Under the pieces are notes generated by a model, which was given only the letters and a program-made list of their open reading frames with translations, did not search any database and had not been told where the DNA came from. Below, in pieces: positions 13,136-26,368 of a stretch of DNA of 64,000 bases (the first letter of the stretch is position 1; each line of letters starts with the position of its first letter). The DNA is from Gibbula magus (lineage: Eukaryota > Mollusca > Gastropoda > Trochida > Trochidae): positions 49,387,630 to 49,451,629 of the forward strand of contig OW388297.1 of assembly GCA_936450465.1 (NCBI GenBank). The letters are read 5' to 3'. The translations under genes and the position numbers were made by a program.

Positions 13136-13436
13136 TACCAACTTCAAAATTGCTGTACCCCATGAGCCAAAAATGTGTGTACCATGCACGTCTTCTTTGA
13201 GAGTTATTTTAGAGGCTGTAGAGATGAAGGTAAACCAAGATGTATGGATTATAACGTGCTTGATAACGGCGTTACTGTTTACAACGGAACGTCGCATTGT
13301 TGCAATAAAGAAGCTAACTATCCATACAACTTGGCTAGAATTTACTTTGCGTGTTAACTGACGACTCATTGCATTATAGAAACTTGTTATTTGATCTGTA
13401 AATCGTTAACCTTTGGTAATAGGTGACACAAAGTCT

Positions 13437-13490
13437 GTTGAGCTACAAAGCTCCAATGTGCTACAATGTGCTCCAATGTGCTCCATGTTT
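13437..13490 (+). repeat. Short tandem repeat of GTGCTCCAAT
   Basis: Four 10-bp units (CTCCAATGTG / CTACAATGTG). Confidence 0.8.
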
Positions 13491-13499
13491 GTAAATATG

Positions 13500-13650
13500 T
13501 TTATTCAGTGAAGGATATATATTATTCAAGAGACCATTTATGAAATAACATTGTTGTCAATATTGTTATGAATGTACCTGTAAATATGCTTTATTCTTAT
13601 TCGATTGGTGTGTGAGGAAATAAAGAATTTCATGCATTCATTCAAAAAAA
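13500..13650 (+). mobile_element. Possible LINE-type 3' end
   Basis: Ends GGAAATAAAGAATTTCATGC followed by ATTCATTC, a layout common at 3' ends of CR1/L2-like LINEs. Only a tail is present. Confidence 0.4.
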
Positions 13651-15289
13651 CATCCAATAACCATATCACCAATTAATTTAAAGTAGATTCACATAATTCT
13701 ACATAGCTATGCATAATTCCTTTGTATATTAAGTCGGTCTTGCAGCAGACTGCCTGTTCTGGTAAGCCTGAGACGAGTACTCGAGTACGAGTTTGGCTAG
13801 ACAGGTGTTACGTTAGTAGTACTCGAGTACTCGAAATATATAATCCACAAAGCATATTGTTGGTCCGGTTTCTTAGTTTTTGAAATTGTAGAGAGTATAA
13901 TGTTTATGAACTTAGCTAGGTTTCTTAAAACAATAAAGTCTAGTGTGGTGAAGAGTTGTCTATAAGATGAAATATTTTCGAAGTTAAGTAGTTTTGCTGG
14001 AACATAAATTTTTAAAAGTAGGACAACGAAAAATATAGTGAAATTGATCTGCTATTGAAGATGAGTCGCATAATCTACATGTTTCTCTCGGGGTATTATA
14101 TAAGTATTATAAGCGAACCATAATATAAACTATTACAAACTTACATGTTGCGGTCAAAATTGTTTCTGCAGCGTAATATGTCTTCATATTCGTTTGTTTG
14201 TTTGTGTTGTTTGTGTTACCGTCAATGACATTATGTCATAGCATGATTTGTGTAACTAATTATTTACCCATGTAAGTTTTCTTTTCTAAACATATTTAAT
14301 TACCATTCATCTGACAGTATCAACCATGAATAAAAGTAACAAATACATGCTGTCATTCAAAAGTAGAAATATCGAGTACGCGGTGTTCGTTTGCGTTACA
14401 GCTTAGTATATATAGTCCCTGGTTTCAGCCAATGGCATGTTTTCTATCCTTAATTATTTATCCATGTATGTCTTCATTTCTAAATATATTTAATTGTGAC
14501 CCATCTTTAGACAGTACACAATGAACGCAAAAAAACTCCGTTTCATTACCCAGAATGTAAATTTTGGACACGTGGGCCTTTATTTATTGGCACGTTATTT
14601 TCGGTATGTTTGTCAACGTAAATAATCTCGCTGATATGTATGCATACCAACTCAGCATAAACTCAGGTTACGACCTAGTGTCATTGTATTACATGGTTTA
14701 CTGCTAAGCTTTTAATCTTACAGTGCAATAGTGTTATCATGTCATAGCTTTTATTTCAGTCTTATCTTAATTCGTGAATTTGTCCATAGGTTTACAAACC
14801 CAATCTGTATTAGCCCTTAAGCTTCAAGTATGACATATGTTTTATAACTGTAATCCGCATTCTCATAGCGTTAGGGCTTTAAGCTTAATTTACATTTTGT
14901 TTATCTTTCTTATCTTAGTTATCTGATCTACTTAACATACCATTTACCACATCAACCTAAACATCCATTTTATATAAAAAAAAAGCCGCGGTTGCGAAGG
15001 CCGAATGGGTAAATTGTTGGTGGAGCCTGTACTGGCAGTTGGTGCCTGACTCTGAGGGTGTAATTATTTGTACTAATGCAGATAGTGTGATCCAAACTAT
15101 AGCACTGTTAAAACATATATGTGCTAACGTTGATTTTACATTCGGTGTCTTGATCGTGTTCGCTTAAATTATTCTTAATATTTCATTCAAATTTTATTTC
15201 ACAGATGATAATGATTTTAATATTTTTCATAGTAATGAGGATAAGTAAAACATTCTTTTAATTGGCAATATGAAATACACGAAAGATAA

Positions 15290-15550
15290 TTGACATTTCT
15301 TGTCAAATGCCATGTATATCACGTGGACTGAAGTAGAACCTTATTTTAACGAGATGTGCTGTCGTGCAATGTTTCTACTTCTCGAGGTGATATATAAATG
15401 GTATTCGAAAAGAAATGTAAATGTTCTTTCTGTTATTCAAAAAAATTCGCAAAAATTTGAACACGACGTTCATGTTAATCATTGTACATGCAAAAACCTC
15501 ATGACGTTTATTTAAAACGTAACGTCAGCGATGACGTCATATGGTTGAAC
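15290..15550 (+). repeat. Third relative of the TGACGTCA repeat
   Basis: Contains CTACTTCTCGAGGTGATATA..ATGGTATTCGAAAAGAAATG and one TGACGTCA near 15532, a partial match to 49790-50075. Confidence 0.55.
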
Positions 15551-16296
15551 TGAGGAGATCCCTTGTCATATTTTTGTCATTTTAACTGTTAAATGCCGCG
15601 CTTCAACCTTGAACATATAAAAAGGATATGTATTTTGTAGAGCTGTGCATGCTCTTCAAGCAAAAGTAATTAAGGTGTTGCTGACACGATGTTGTCCTTT
15701 TCTAGGCCAGCCAAGTCAAAGTTACATATATCAGATGCATGTTAGTGTGCTTCCGTGCATGTAGTTTTCGTATCTATTTCATAGGTCTTTATATTCCATG
15801 TCGCATGGGCAGGTTCACTATTATGCAATACTTTGGAAGGTAAAATCTTGTCTACATAATAAATCACCGCCTTTAAGAGAACAGTAGAGCAAGACGTATT
15901 GTATGGGAAAGAATATAATAGCAAGTTCACCCAGTGACTTAGATTTGAAATCGGATAAGATTAATTTCATGCATTGTGGTTGTTTTGCTCAGGACTAAAG
16001 AAGCGAATCGTCTGACCTAGATGTGCACTTTGGGATATTGTTAATTCTGTGAAGGTGTTTGAATGTGAAATACATAATAAAAGCAATCTTACAGTGATGA
16101 AAAAGTCTCCATTGTGAACATGCATGTTTTTCAGTATATGCCTACTCATCATGTTGATTATGCACATATAAAGACCCTAATTATACAATGTTATTCATGT
16201 TAATCGAAAATACACAGTTAGTACGGCAAACATGTTTTAAAAAAGATAGCTGGCTTTTCTTGGTGTGCTGGTTCCAAACTTTGAGGATGGCATCTC

Positions 16297-16610
16297 TTAA
16301 AGTACATCCATCGTGTTGTTGGGGGTCGCATATTCTAAAAGTTATGGATGGTGTTACGGTATCGAGAAGTACCGACTGTTACCGAAAACTACCATACCAT
16401 GATAGTAATCGATTTTTTTTATTATCGAAAACCGGACAATGCAATGAGTAAATGTAATTTTGAAATCTTATTTAAAACAGACACAATAACAAATTTGTGT
16501 TAAACATGTTTAGTGGGTCGTATAACTACTGTGCATGTAAATGGGACGTGCAGTTTCGGTTTCTGCATATGCTTAATGATGCCACTCGATTTTAATTGGA
16601 AACGAGTAAT
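16297..16610 (-). mobile_element. TTAA MITE, family 2, inverted copy interrupted by another element
   Basis: Begins near AAAGTACATCCATCGTGTTG and runs in inverse order through the family 2 interior (GTACCGACTGTTACCGAAAA, CAGTTTCGGTTTCTGCATAT). It is cut off at 16611, where the tandem-repeat element begins. Confidence 0.7.
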
Positions 16611-17945
16611 TAGCTCATCAGGCCTGAAAGGCCCGATGGGCTTATGGCATGGGATGTCGTCCGTCCGTCCGTGCGTCCGTAAACTTTTCACTTTTTCGAC
16701 TTCTTCTCCAGAACCAATGACTCTAGAGAGCTGAAATTTTATGTACAGACTCCTTGGCCAATGGGGATTCTAAATTGTAGATTTGGTGACCCTGTGACCC
16801 CAAATAAGGGCCCCAGGTGTCATAACCTTAAAAGCTATTTTCATCTTCTTCTCCAGAACCAATGACTCAAGAGAGCTGAAATTTTATGTACAGACTCCTT
16901 GACTAATGGGAATTCTAAATTGTAGATTTAGTAACCCTGTAACCCCAAATAAGGGCCACATGGGTCACAACCTAAAAATCATTTTTCATCTTTTTCTCCA
17001 GTCCCAAAAGCTCTAGAAAGCTTAAATGTTATGTACAGACTCTTTGGCCAATGGGGATTCTAAATTGTAGATTTGGTGATCTTGTGACCCCAACTATGGA
17101 TCACAGGGGTAATCACTTAAAACAGCTGTTTTAATGAACTGTGAAGATAATGAGATTTTATGTGCACTTCATATGTCAGCTTAATAGTAATACTACATTA
17201 TGGACATGTTTGATGTAATCAATGTGAAATAAGAACTATTGAATAGCCTGTGAACTGAATATTAGGACAGGATGCATAGGAAAAAATGTAAAAAGGGTTA
17301 ACAAATGTTTTATTTTACATTAGATGTGTGAACTAAATATGACTGGTGATGAAGTAAGAGAAGACTATTAAAACTAGCTACATGAGTTTGTGATACCACA
17401 TCTTCTTTTCCAATAAAGACAAATAAATAAAGATGGGGAAAACAAAATTTAAAATATATAATTTACTGGCTGTGAGTCCAGGGTCTGCATGTTGCATAAT
17501 TGCAGGTGTTGACCTGGGGAGTGACCACTCCCTGGCAGAGATGCAAACAGCAGCTTGCTAATACACGGAGGTTTCAGGTTACTTCTCTGCTGTGTTACTG
17601 ATTTAGTCTTACACTCAGATGCTCAATAGAATTTATTAATTAAATATTGAAAAGGATCCTATGAAACTATGAGCCTATGAGAAACAGGATTTTTAGAAAC
17701 AAATAGGGGCTCTTTTTCATTATGTAATAAATGTTGATAATTCCAGGATAAAAATAGGAAGTAAAACAATAAACTACAAAGGTCTACATTATTTATGATG
17801 AATATGGATTAATGTGTAACCAATTTTGATAATAAATTTGATGACTGAGCAATGACTTATTATGTGATATCTTAACCTTTTCCTTAGGGATAATTAATAA
17901 CATGATTCCTGATGAGCTTCAGAGCCAGTGGCTTTATTTTTAATC
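16611..17945 (+). mobile_element. Tandem-repeat element, second copy
   Basis: Starts TAGCTCATCAGGCCTGAAAG, has about three 145-bp units (16690-17120), a unique middle and ends CCTGATGAGCTTCAGAGCC..GGCTTTATTTTTAA. Same family as 39664-41030. It appears inserted into a family 2 MITE. Confidence 0.72.
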
Positions 17946-18199
17946 TATATTTGGCAATTTGGGATTAATATGCAAGCTGAGTGAATGTATTTGTACTGTA
18001 AACAGTACATACATTGTGATGGAACTTATTAAAACCAAATTAAATTTTATGAAACACAATGGAGCCTCCATTGTGTTCTTATAATCATAGATGCCAAATG
18101 TTTTAAGTGGCGTAATTTTATTGAGAAGTGATGACTGTTGCCGAACATTACCATTTTGATGATAGTCGACTCAGTATAATCGATAAATGAAGGTAAAAG

Positions 18200-18455
18200 T
18201 TGTTAGCGCGTTCGGCCTCGGATTAAGAGGTCCGGGAGTCGAATAGCGAATAGGTAACTTTGACCTTGGTTGAGAACTGTTCTGCGTGCAGTAAGGTTTG
18301 GGTGCTATATGCGGCACTGCATTTCAGCGCACTACCACCCATGGTTCGCTTCTTCCAGTCGATGCTCGCAGATTTTACCGCAATGCAGAACCACAATTGT
18401 GTTTCAGTGAAATACTCGTGAACGTGCGTTAAACCCCAAATTACCTCACCCCTGC
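18200..18455 (+). mobile_element. tRNA-derived SINE, second copy
   Basis: A decayed tRNA-like head (TTCGGCCTCGGATTAAGAGG), body TTTCAGCGCACTACCACCCA and tail GCGTTAAACCCCAAATTACC. The 101-codon - strand frame overlapping it is a chance frame. Confidence 0.75.
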
Positions 18456-19239
18456 TTCTAAAATGCATATAAACAATGACACATTTTGTCACGAAGGTGT
18501 TTGACAACAAATTTCCCTGTTGCCACATTTATGTTCAGAGGTTGTCATAATAATATTGTGTTTCACTTATCCCTCTAATGTTACATACGCTTCACCTGTG
18601 ATCTTGTAACCCCTTCATGTAACATGTAACATATGTTGATTAACTCAAAACAGGTTAATGGCCAAGCAGTGAAGCATACGAATGTATTTTCGTACGAAAG
18701 TTTCAGTTCATAACTGCATTGAAATTTATAAAATCACTTACATAACGATCTCAAGGATTTACATATATTTTGTGGATGTGTGAAAAACAGTAGATTAATA
18801 TTTTATATAATAATATATGCAATCTTGTAAACAGATATAGATGTAATGTTATTCGTAACCTTTGGACGTATAAAATTACATCCAGTTTTAACTACTTCTT
18901 TCAATGACATTTAGAAGTTGGTTAAATGAAGGAGAACGAGTTTTATGGATATACAACTTCTTTATAGAAAGAGTGCGTTGCGGTAGAGATTCTAAAACCG
19001 TTATCAAGCAAATGATACTGGACATGATTACAATAAAATATATATACATAAATGGAGATCAAGTTTGTACAATTGAATAGTTTGATACTTATATGACACA
19101 TGGAATTAAGTTGATGTACAAGGTAATTGGATGTTGTTACAGTACACAATGCTTACAGAAAGCCAGATGGTAGAATGGGTGATCAAACAATGTTTGTTAT
19201 GTATTTATGTAGATTACATGTATATTTTAATTATAGTAT

Positions 19240-19348
19240 CTCATAACCTCACTTGTGGATGGCCCATGTATGCGTGTATATTCATTGTATTTTATCTTGT
19301 ATTGAGAATGTAATAAACATTTGTCTCTCTGTCTGTCTGTCTGTATAT
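19240..19348 (+). mobile_element. Possible LINE-type 3' end with (TCTG)n tail
   Basis: GAGAATGTAATAAACATTTG followed by TCTCTCTGTCTGTCTGTCTG. This resembles a retroelement 3' end; no coding part is seen. Confidence 0.45.
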
Positions 19349-19877
19349 AAGATATGTTTATAAGTAATTTGTTTTAACAAGTAATTCGTAATTTCTTCGA
19401 ACATTTTATTTTTTCTATATATATAGCTGATATATTTTACAAATGTACTATTGGCCTCACGGCCATTTATACGGAATAAATCATTGATTGATATATGGGG
19501 TGGGGGAGGGGATATCTCAATTATATGTTATGTTTTGTCATTCATGTGTAGCAGTGCAGACCAAACTCTAGATTGGTTTTCAATGGTGGATTATAATGCA
19601 GGATCTTGTTTCGAGCTTTGTTAAAATAATTTCAATTATCGACTACAGTAAGACTTATACGTGACCTTGTGTATTGAGATAGCTCGTCTGACTTGATTCA
19701 GTCATATAGTGAGGGACTTATACATATTCCATGCTATATATATGTACAAATACTGAGCTCAAAAGACAAATCACTGTAGAACCGTCATGGTATGCGTATT
19801 TTGAATGGTATAATAGGTGAACAAACAGTTGGTGCTTGACATATGGTATTGCTAAGTGATTGCGCTGAACTCATTAT

Positions 19878-19903
19878 ACAGACAGACAGACAGACAGACA
19901 GAA
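19878..19903 (+). repeat. (CAGA)n microsatellite
   Basis: Six CAGA units. Confidence 0.95.
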
Positions 19904-21227
19904 CATGTGCATGGATTGCATGAAATATACAACTTACATATGTCTATTGCATTTGTGGAGTACCTATGAAGTGGGATTTATCAATGGTACGTTGATGTTC
20001 TTATTTGAGGTTTTTAATTTCCTGTTGATAAATTCTCGTTATTTGGCGATATGCCATAATATTCTGGTAGATTTCTAATATACTTGCTTATACAATTATT
20101 GCAATATAATGCAATGCAATGTGGTAGTTTTTGATGGTGCTTTGCGATTTTTGTATGGAATTTTATTAATATTCGTGATTTTTCTAAGCCAGATCATAAG
20201 AATTTTATTTTCTATTTTACATAAGAATAGTTATGACTATGATGGATTTGTCATATTTTGTTTTATTAATACTCGTGATTTGCCGAGATGTCATGGTATA
20301 AAGAATGTTTATTTTCTGATTCACTTATGAATAATTCTTTATAAATGATATATTGCTAGTTTTATTTGAGATATTTGAGATTCAGTTTTATCCAGTCTCG
20401 TGATTTTACGATAGGTAGAAGAATGTTTGATTACTATTATATATATATGCAGGTACAGCTTATTGAAATTATTTTACTATTTTCCTGATTATATTTGTGT
20501 GAATTTTGAATGAGGCTTATTCGTATTAAAACTAAATGATTTTTCGAAATTGTAATATAAATTTTATTTCAAGCATCTAATGGTGTACCTTTATTATTTA
20601 ATGAAATAAATGACTACATACGAAATAGACTTCAGACAATACGTCATTAATTTGACTTGTTACGTTGTTGATTTCATGCACGATTTCCACGTGCAATTTT
20701 AGTGACTGATCTTACGTTTTAGGCATGCATTTCGCGTGCATTATCAGAAAACCAAATGACAGCAAATATACCATGGAAATATCCTGATAGGAGTCTGTCA
20801 TTTCCTCTATTCGTCATGGACGTATGTCAATAACACTTTTCCGGAAAATTCCGAACTCATTCGGAAAACATCGGAATGATGATCTCAATTGACTCGTCCC
20901 TTTCTCACCTCGGTATCGTGCGTGATTTAATGCGTATTTGAAGATGGCCAAGCCACACCCTTTATTTGACAACCTATCCTATATTTTTTAGACGACATAC
21001 AGGCCATTGTCGTGTGTTTACATCAGTTCATGTATTTCCGTGGTCTACTCGTTCAATTCATCAGAAAGGAATTCTGCTAAGAATTTTAAGAGACAAGCGA
21101 TTTGCTTGTCTGTGTCAAGTGTATTATGAAATCTGATATCTCCTACATCGAGATACAATAGTCACCGGAAAACGAATGGGTATCCTTGAGTAATTAATAC
21201 AACTTCCCTGACGCTTCTTTTCAACAG

Positions 21228-21515
21228 AAGATAGCACAGTGGTTATTCGTTCGGCTTCGGATCAAGAGATGCCGGGTTCGAATCCTGCCAGGGGCTCGGC
21301 ACCTTTGTCAGCAGTAGAGAACTGCAATGCAATGGTACACTGAATTTCAGCGCAGTATCACCCATGTTTCGTTAATTCCAGCCGATGCTCGCAGGTTTCA
21401 CTGCTATGCATAATCACATGGCGTTTGGGGCTTTCTCCCTGCAATAATACTAGCACCCGTGCAATATGTGAAATATTCTTGAAAGTGGCGTTAAACCCCA
21501 AATCACCTCACCTTA
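21228..21515 (+). mobile_element. tRNA-derived SINE
   Basis: The head has an A-box-like TAGCACAGTGGTTATTC and a B-box-like GGTTCGAATCC. The body has TTTCAGCGCAGTATCACCCA and CCAGCCGATGCTCGCAGGTT, ending GCGTTAAACCCCAAATCACC then TCACC. Sister copies at 18200-18455 and 21560-21750 share the body. Confidence 0.8.
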
Positions 21516-21559
21516 TATTTGGAAACAGAAATGTTTTTATAGTTATATAAGGGCAGCAA

Positions 21560-21750
21560 CTTTGTCTGTTCTCCATACAGTGACACGGTAAACCGACTTT
21601 CAGTGCAGTACTATCCATGGTTCGCTTGTTCCAGCCGATGCTTGCAGGTTTCACCGTAATGCATAGCTACAATATAATACAAACAACTGTGATATAAGTG
21701 AAATACTCCTGAAAAGCGGCGATAAATCCTTAACTACCTCACCTCACCTA
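21560..21750 (+). mobile_element. SINE body fragment (5' truncated)
   Basis: Shares TTTCAGTGCAGTACTATCCA, TTCCAGCCGATGCTTGCAGG and a CCTCACCTCACC end with the two copies above; lacks the tRNA-like head. Confidence 0.7.
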
Positions 21751-21852
21751 TTTCCTGTTTCTTCAGAGAATAAACACCTCCAGCCTACTAATTCACTGTT
21801 GAGTGTATGTTAGACGTAAACCGTTTTTAAAGTTCTGTTACAAATAAAAAAT

Positions 21853-22180
21853 CATCCTCGGTTACCAAGGGTTTACTAAAATTACCCGCCCTTGGCCGGC
21901 GTGAGCCCATCAAACTGCTACGCAGCTTGGACATGCGAGTCAATGACAATTCCTATCACTTCGTTGCAAAGCATGCGAGGTCATTCTGTTAGCCATCCGT
22001 CACCGGTTATCTCCCTTGACCTTTTCCGTCTTTTCCCATTGAGCATTTTCTTTGGTTACTGACTTCGTAACGCCGACCAAGGGCGGGTAATTTTAGTACA
22101 GATTTGTCTGATAGAGTTTCCCAGGGGTGATATAATGGAGAGTAACGGAGCATATATAAAACCCTCGGTAACCGAGGATG
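21853..22180. mobile_element. Foldback MITE with a perfect 9-bp target duplication
   Basis: Target duplication ATAAAAAAT at 21844-21852 and 22181-22189. Termini CATCCTCGGTTACCAAGGGT / ACCCTCGGTAACCGAGGATG with one mismatch. Inside is a second inverted pair with ACTAAAATTACCCGCCCTTG. A 9-bp duplication fits the Mutator-like superfamily, though others are possible. Confidence 0.92.
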
Positions 22181-22439
22181 ATAAAAAATGAGAACATTTT
22201 GAAATTTGATCATTATCAGGCATCCAAAATTTCAAGTTAAGTAAGTTAAGTTGGATAATAATTCCGTTTTCTTATTCGAAACGCATAAGTGTTTTTATTT
22301 GTCAATAAGAAAAGAAGCGCTCATAAAAATGCCATAGACAATGTTCTTTTACGAGAATGTAAATAGAACCATTTACTAAAACAATAAATCAGGTGCTATT
22401 TGACAATTATACGATCACAATTATTTAATTGATTTAATT

Positions 22440-22542
22440 CTAAGATGTTTTACTCTCTAAAGTAGATATAAATGACATAAACTGTTCCATAAATGGAAAA
22501 TTTGAAAAAAATAAAATTTGCCAAAAACGTGCTTAAGCCCCT
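22440..22542 (-). mobile_element. TTAA MITE, family 1, truncated copy
   Basis: Only the end adjoining TTAA (22543-22546) remains, with AAAAACGTGCTTAAGCCCCT and about 80 bp of inner sequence matching family 1. Confidence 0.75.
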
Positions 22543-23232
22543 TTAATATGCATATGAAAACCATTATTCTGTTGTCCTGAAATTGTTTCAATAAGATATT
22601 TTCACTTAGAGCACAATGAAATATAATAAACTGTTTCAGCCTTGATGTCATTCGTTGCTGAGGTATGCAACCCACTTATCACTTATAATGTCGCTCCAAA
22701 TGAGTCGCTTGTCAACCCACTGCTGTGGAAACACATTAACAAAGCTAAATTAAGATGCATTCGGAAACACTGTTTACATTAAGCTCGAATTGCGCTATTT
22801 TGAGATTCAATGGTAATGGTTGTGTGTAAAACAGTACATATTAATTTATTTTTGTATCATTTAAAAGTGTCAATGACGTCTTTGGTCTTTAAAACTCAGT
22901 AGATCCAGATTATTGACAAATCTTAGTTGTGCAGAAGTTTCGTGTGGTCAGCATCTTGGTAAAATGAATGAGAAATAAGTGATTTAATTGTTTTTATGAA
23001 TACTTCTTTGCCATCTTTGCCGATTTATAGTCCAAATGGTGAATTTGTGCTAAATTTGTTATAGCTTCAAGCGTCATGCATTTATTTTAATGTTAAGACC
23101 AAAATACTAAATGTTCTGATCAAATCATCCCAGTCGACCTGCATATTCATCCCAATATTTTCAATTTAAATTAGGCATCAGTCTTATACATTTACAGAAG
23201 CCGAAATTGCTCATCCTATGTCACATGTGTAA

Positions 23233-23620
23233 AGGTGCATCCATTGTGTTTCATAAAACAAATTTTGCCTTTAATACATGCCAACATACAACATGTGCTG
23301 ATATCAGTTCAAATAAATTCACTCAACTTGCATATTCATCCCCAATTGCCGAACATATAATAATTACTAGTTTCCAATTAAAATCGAGGAACATCATTAT
23401 ACTTGTGCAGAAACCGAAACTACACGCCCCATGTATATGCACAGTAGTTATTTGACCTATTAAACATTATCAACCTAAAAAAAATTTGAGTCTGTTGTAA
23501 ATAAATTTCCAAAATTAGATCAAAATGGCAATTTTCAGCAACAGTCGTTACTTCTCGATAAAGTAACACAATTTATAACGTTTAGCATATGTGACCCTAT
23601 ACAACACAATGGATGTACCT
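23233..23620 (+). mobile_element. TTAA MITE, family 2 (388 bp)
   Basis: Termini AGGTGCATCCATTGTGTTTC / CACAATGGATGTACCT. The right TTAA is at 23621-23624; the left is mutated to GTAA. Collinear with 1501-1991, with an internal deletion. Confidence 0.86.
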
Positions 23621-25265
23621 TTAATAGTTATACATGTGTATGGCCAATTAACACTGCCGTATGTTTTGTCTGCTCTAGTTATGTCAAAATTACGTTTGAC
23701 TTCCTTACTTGTATACCTTAATTGATATATTGTGTCTTTACACAAACGGTCAGTAAAGTTTGTTCTTCATTTCTTTCGGGATTTCCGAACAGGCTTTTAA
23801 GATTGAATGGAACATGGCCCATCCATCTTGCGGCTGTCCATGGTCTTTCACCTTTCGACTTCTTTATTGAACTGGTAGTTATTTTGTCGATAGTGTCCTT
23901 TCATCTTTAATTCTATAATATGGTCTTGACTCCTGATTCGCGCCTGTAAAGAAAACAATAAGTTGCATATCCTTAAATAATTATTCATATTCTTAATCAT
24001 CTCAACTACTTTTAAAGACGACGATTAAACGCTATTTCATTTTATCAGTAGTTGAAAGTATTGGATTTGACCTTTGTTTGTGTGAGGCCTCTGGCCCTGA
24101 AGCCCATTGTTGAAAGTCAGCATTTATCATTGCAATTACAAAATGGCGAACATTGATCTAACTCTATTCTTAGTCATAGACGACAAAATAAGTACACGTG
24201 TCATTGGTAATCATGGCCCGGAATAACTACATAATTGTAAAATGACGCCAAAGTTGGACACTTGCAGGGTTGCTAATTACTTCTATCGGATGTTTAATGA
24301 TCACCACCAGGCACCACAGCGAATTTGGCAATGTATCATTATTAGAAATACATACACCGTGATGTCCAACTTATATATATTGTATGGGTAACTAAAATAG
24401 CAACAATCGATATTTGTATGGTCGGTGATTGTGATTTTGCCATTTTCCAATTTACTTATAAATGTAAGCGCTAATTGTGATATCCATTTCATCTACGGGG
24501 TTGCACGTGAATCACGGGTTCTTGCAGGTGTTGTTTATATAATGCTCATGATGCACGTGCAAAACATGATTTGCACACGCTTTAGCGAAGGCCAACTTTG
24601 AGATATCTGTCGTTGTTTAAAGTGATTAAAAAAAACACTTATAACGGATTACATTACAAAACTGTTTAGATCGTATATAAATGACGATATGAATGATAAA
24701 TTAAATTTCCAGTTATTTTAAAAGTTGATGCAAATTTAACATTACTCCAAACATTGTTCAATCGTGTTGCTTTCATATCATAATATTTACTAGATTTTTC
24801 TTGAATCGGCATCTAAATATTTCCTGGTCAGTATTAACAATGAAAACAATTGGTGAACTTTGACCCCAATTCCGTTCCTACTTTAAAAACTGTGTTATTG
24901 TCGTGTCGAGTGCGTCAAATCAATTAAATTTATTTCCGGTATATATATGGGTGGCCGAATTCTGCCTGGCAAACAATATGTACGCATCGCATAGATGACG
25001 CAACTCTAGTCATTTCGAAATTTAAAGAATGCTCAGTTTGGAACGACATCGCTCAACTACACAACTTACTCTTGATTCAACCAATCGGAATTATGTTTAG
25101 CCGCGAAAGTGTTCGATATGCAACAGAGGTTAGAATGGAAGAACTGAGTGGAGTAACCACTGGGGAGACAATGCCTATCTTTAAAAATAATCCGAGAACA
25201 CTGATTATTACCATCTAACATATTGTTCAAAGTTGAACAGCGTTTTCAGTAATGTTAATACTTAA

Positions 25266-25611
25266 AGGGGCAGTAGCACGTTTTTTCGCTCGAATAAGTT
25301 GATGAAATGTAATGAAATATAATGCTACAAAAAGTATAAAACCCTTCCAAACTAGGAAAATCAAGTTTAAAAAATGAGTGTACATGGTTCGGCAAAGCCA
25401 TGGAAATCGTTTTTGTAATTCGAAATAATCAAATATGTTCACATTAAAATGGCCGCCATGCAATTTTGGCTTCATACGCAAAATCGTTATTACCACTAAG
25501 GATACTTAGTTTGTGTAATAAGATAGTTTACCTTCTAAGGTACATATAAATGAAATAAACTATCATTATAAATCTGAAATTTGGAGAAAAAACATTTGCA
25601 GTATTAGTAAT
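25266..25611 (-). mobile_element. TTAA MITE, family 1, inverted copy with one degenerate end
   Basis: TTAA at 25262-25265, then an intact AGGGGCAGTAGCACGTTTTT. The far end (AAAACATTTGCAGTATTAG) is a decayed terminal repeat. The interior matches the reverse complement of 678-1032. Confidence 0.85.
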
Positions 25612-25870
25612 AAAGTAAAGTTGGTCATACTTATAGCGGCGTGGCTGTTATATATTTAAATATTTCCCTCGGTGGGCAAACATGCAGAAATCATCTCAAA
25701 CATAACTCTTCGGTATGACCTGAAAAAACCCAATAAAAACTGGGTACATAATCCAATCTAGGCAAATGAAAAGTGTATTATCAGCAAGAACACCGATTTA
25801 CATTGTGAGTTATGATTAAGAAAAATGTTTGTTTGCACAGTTTGCACAGTTCGGAATGAACATGTCTTAA

Positions 25871-26368
25871 AGGCGCTGTAGCACGATTTTCTGACTGATA
25901 TAAAGTGATATAAAGTGCTCTCACAAAAATATAAATGAGTGTTACCAATGGCTACTCTAGAATGTACCCCTGGATCAATATAAAGTTAAGCCATGCTATT
26001 CCATTTCCATCGAGTGGCAATGTTAATGTGTTCACACTAAAATGGCCGCTCGAATGTAGTTCAAGTGATCTGACTGATGTAGCGACACCTAAACACTCGG
26101 AGTAGAGTTTTAAACAGGGAACAATGATGGAATGATCAACCATCTTGCTGTCTGAACTCTCAAATTCTCATGAGACCTACAAATCTACCTCTCACACTGA
26201 AGAGTTTCACACCACTGTCGCTGTATACGTTGTACCAAGTTTTTCAAATATGGATAACCGTTTTCTGTGGATACGGATTATCGGGTCGTGTAATGAGATG
26301 TTTTACCCATTTTACCCATTTTTTAAATTTGAGCAAACATAACATTAAAAAAACATACTACAGCGCCT
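25871..26368. mobile_element. TTAA-flanked MITE sharing family 1 termini, different interior (498 bp)
   Basis: TTAA at 25867-25870 and 26369-26372. Ends AGGCGCTGTAGCACGATTTT and AACATACTACAGCGCCT. The interior is only partly related to the 355-bp family, which suggests a sister subfamily moved by the same transposase. Confidence 0.85.

Noticed and set aside
13130..13369. Cys-rich 60-79 codon frames on both strands, resembling a small secreted protein
   Set aside because: The most protein-like part coincides with a dispersed DNA motif found at three other sites, and no signal peptide is visible.
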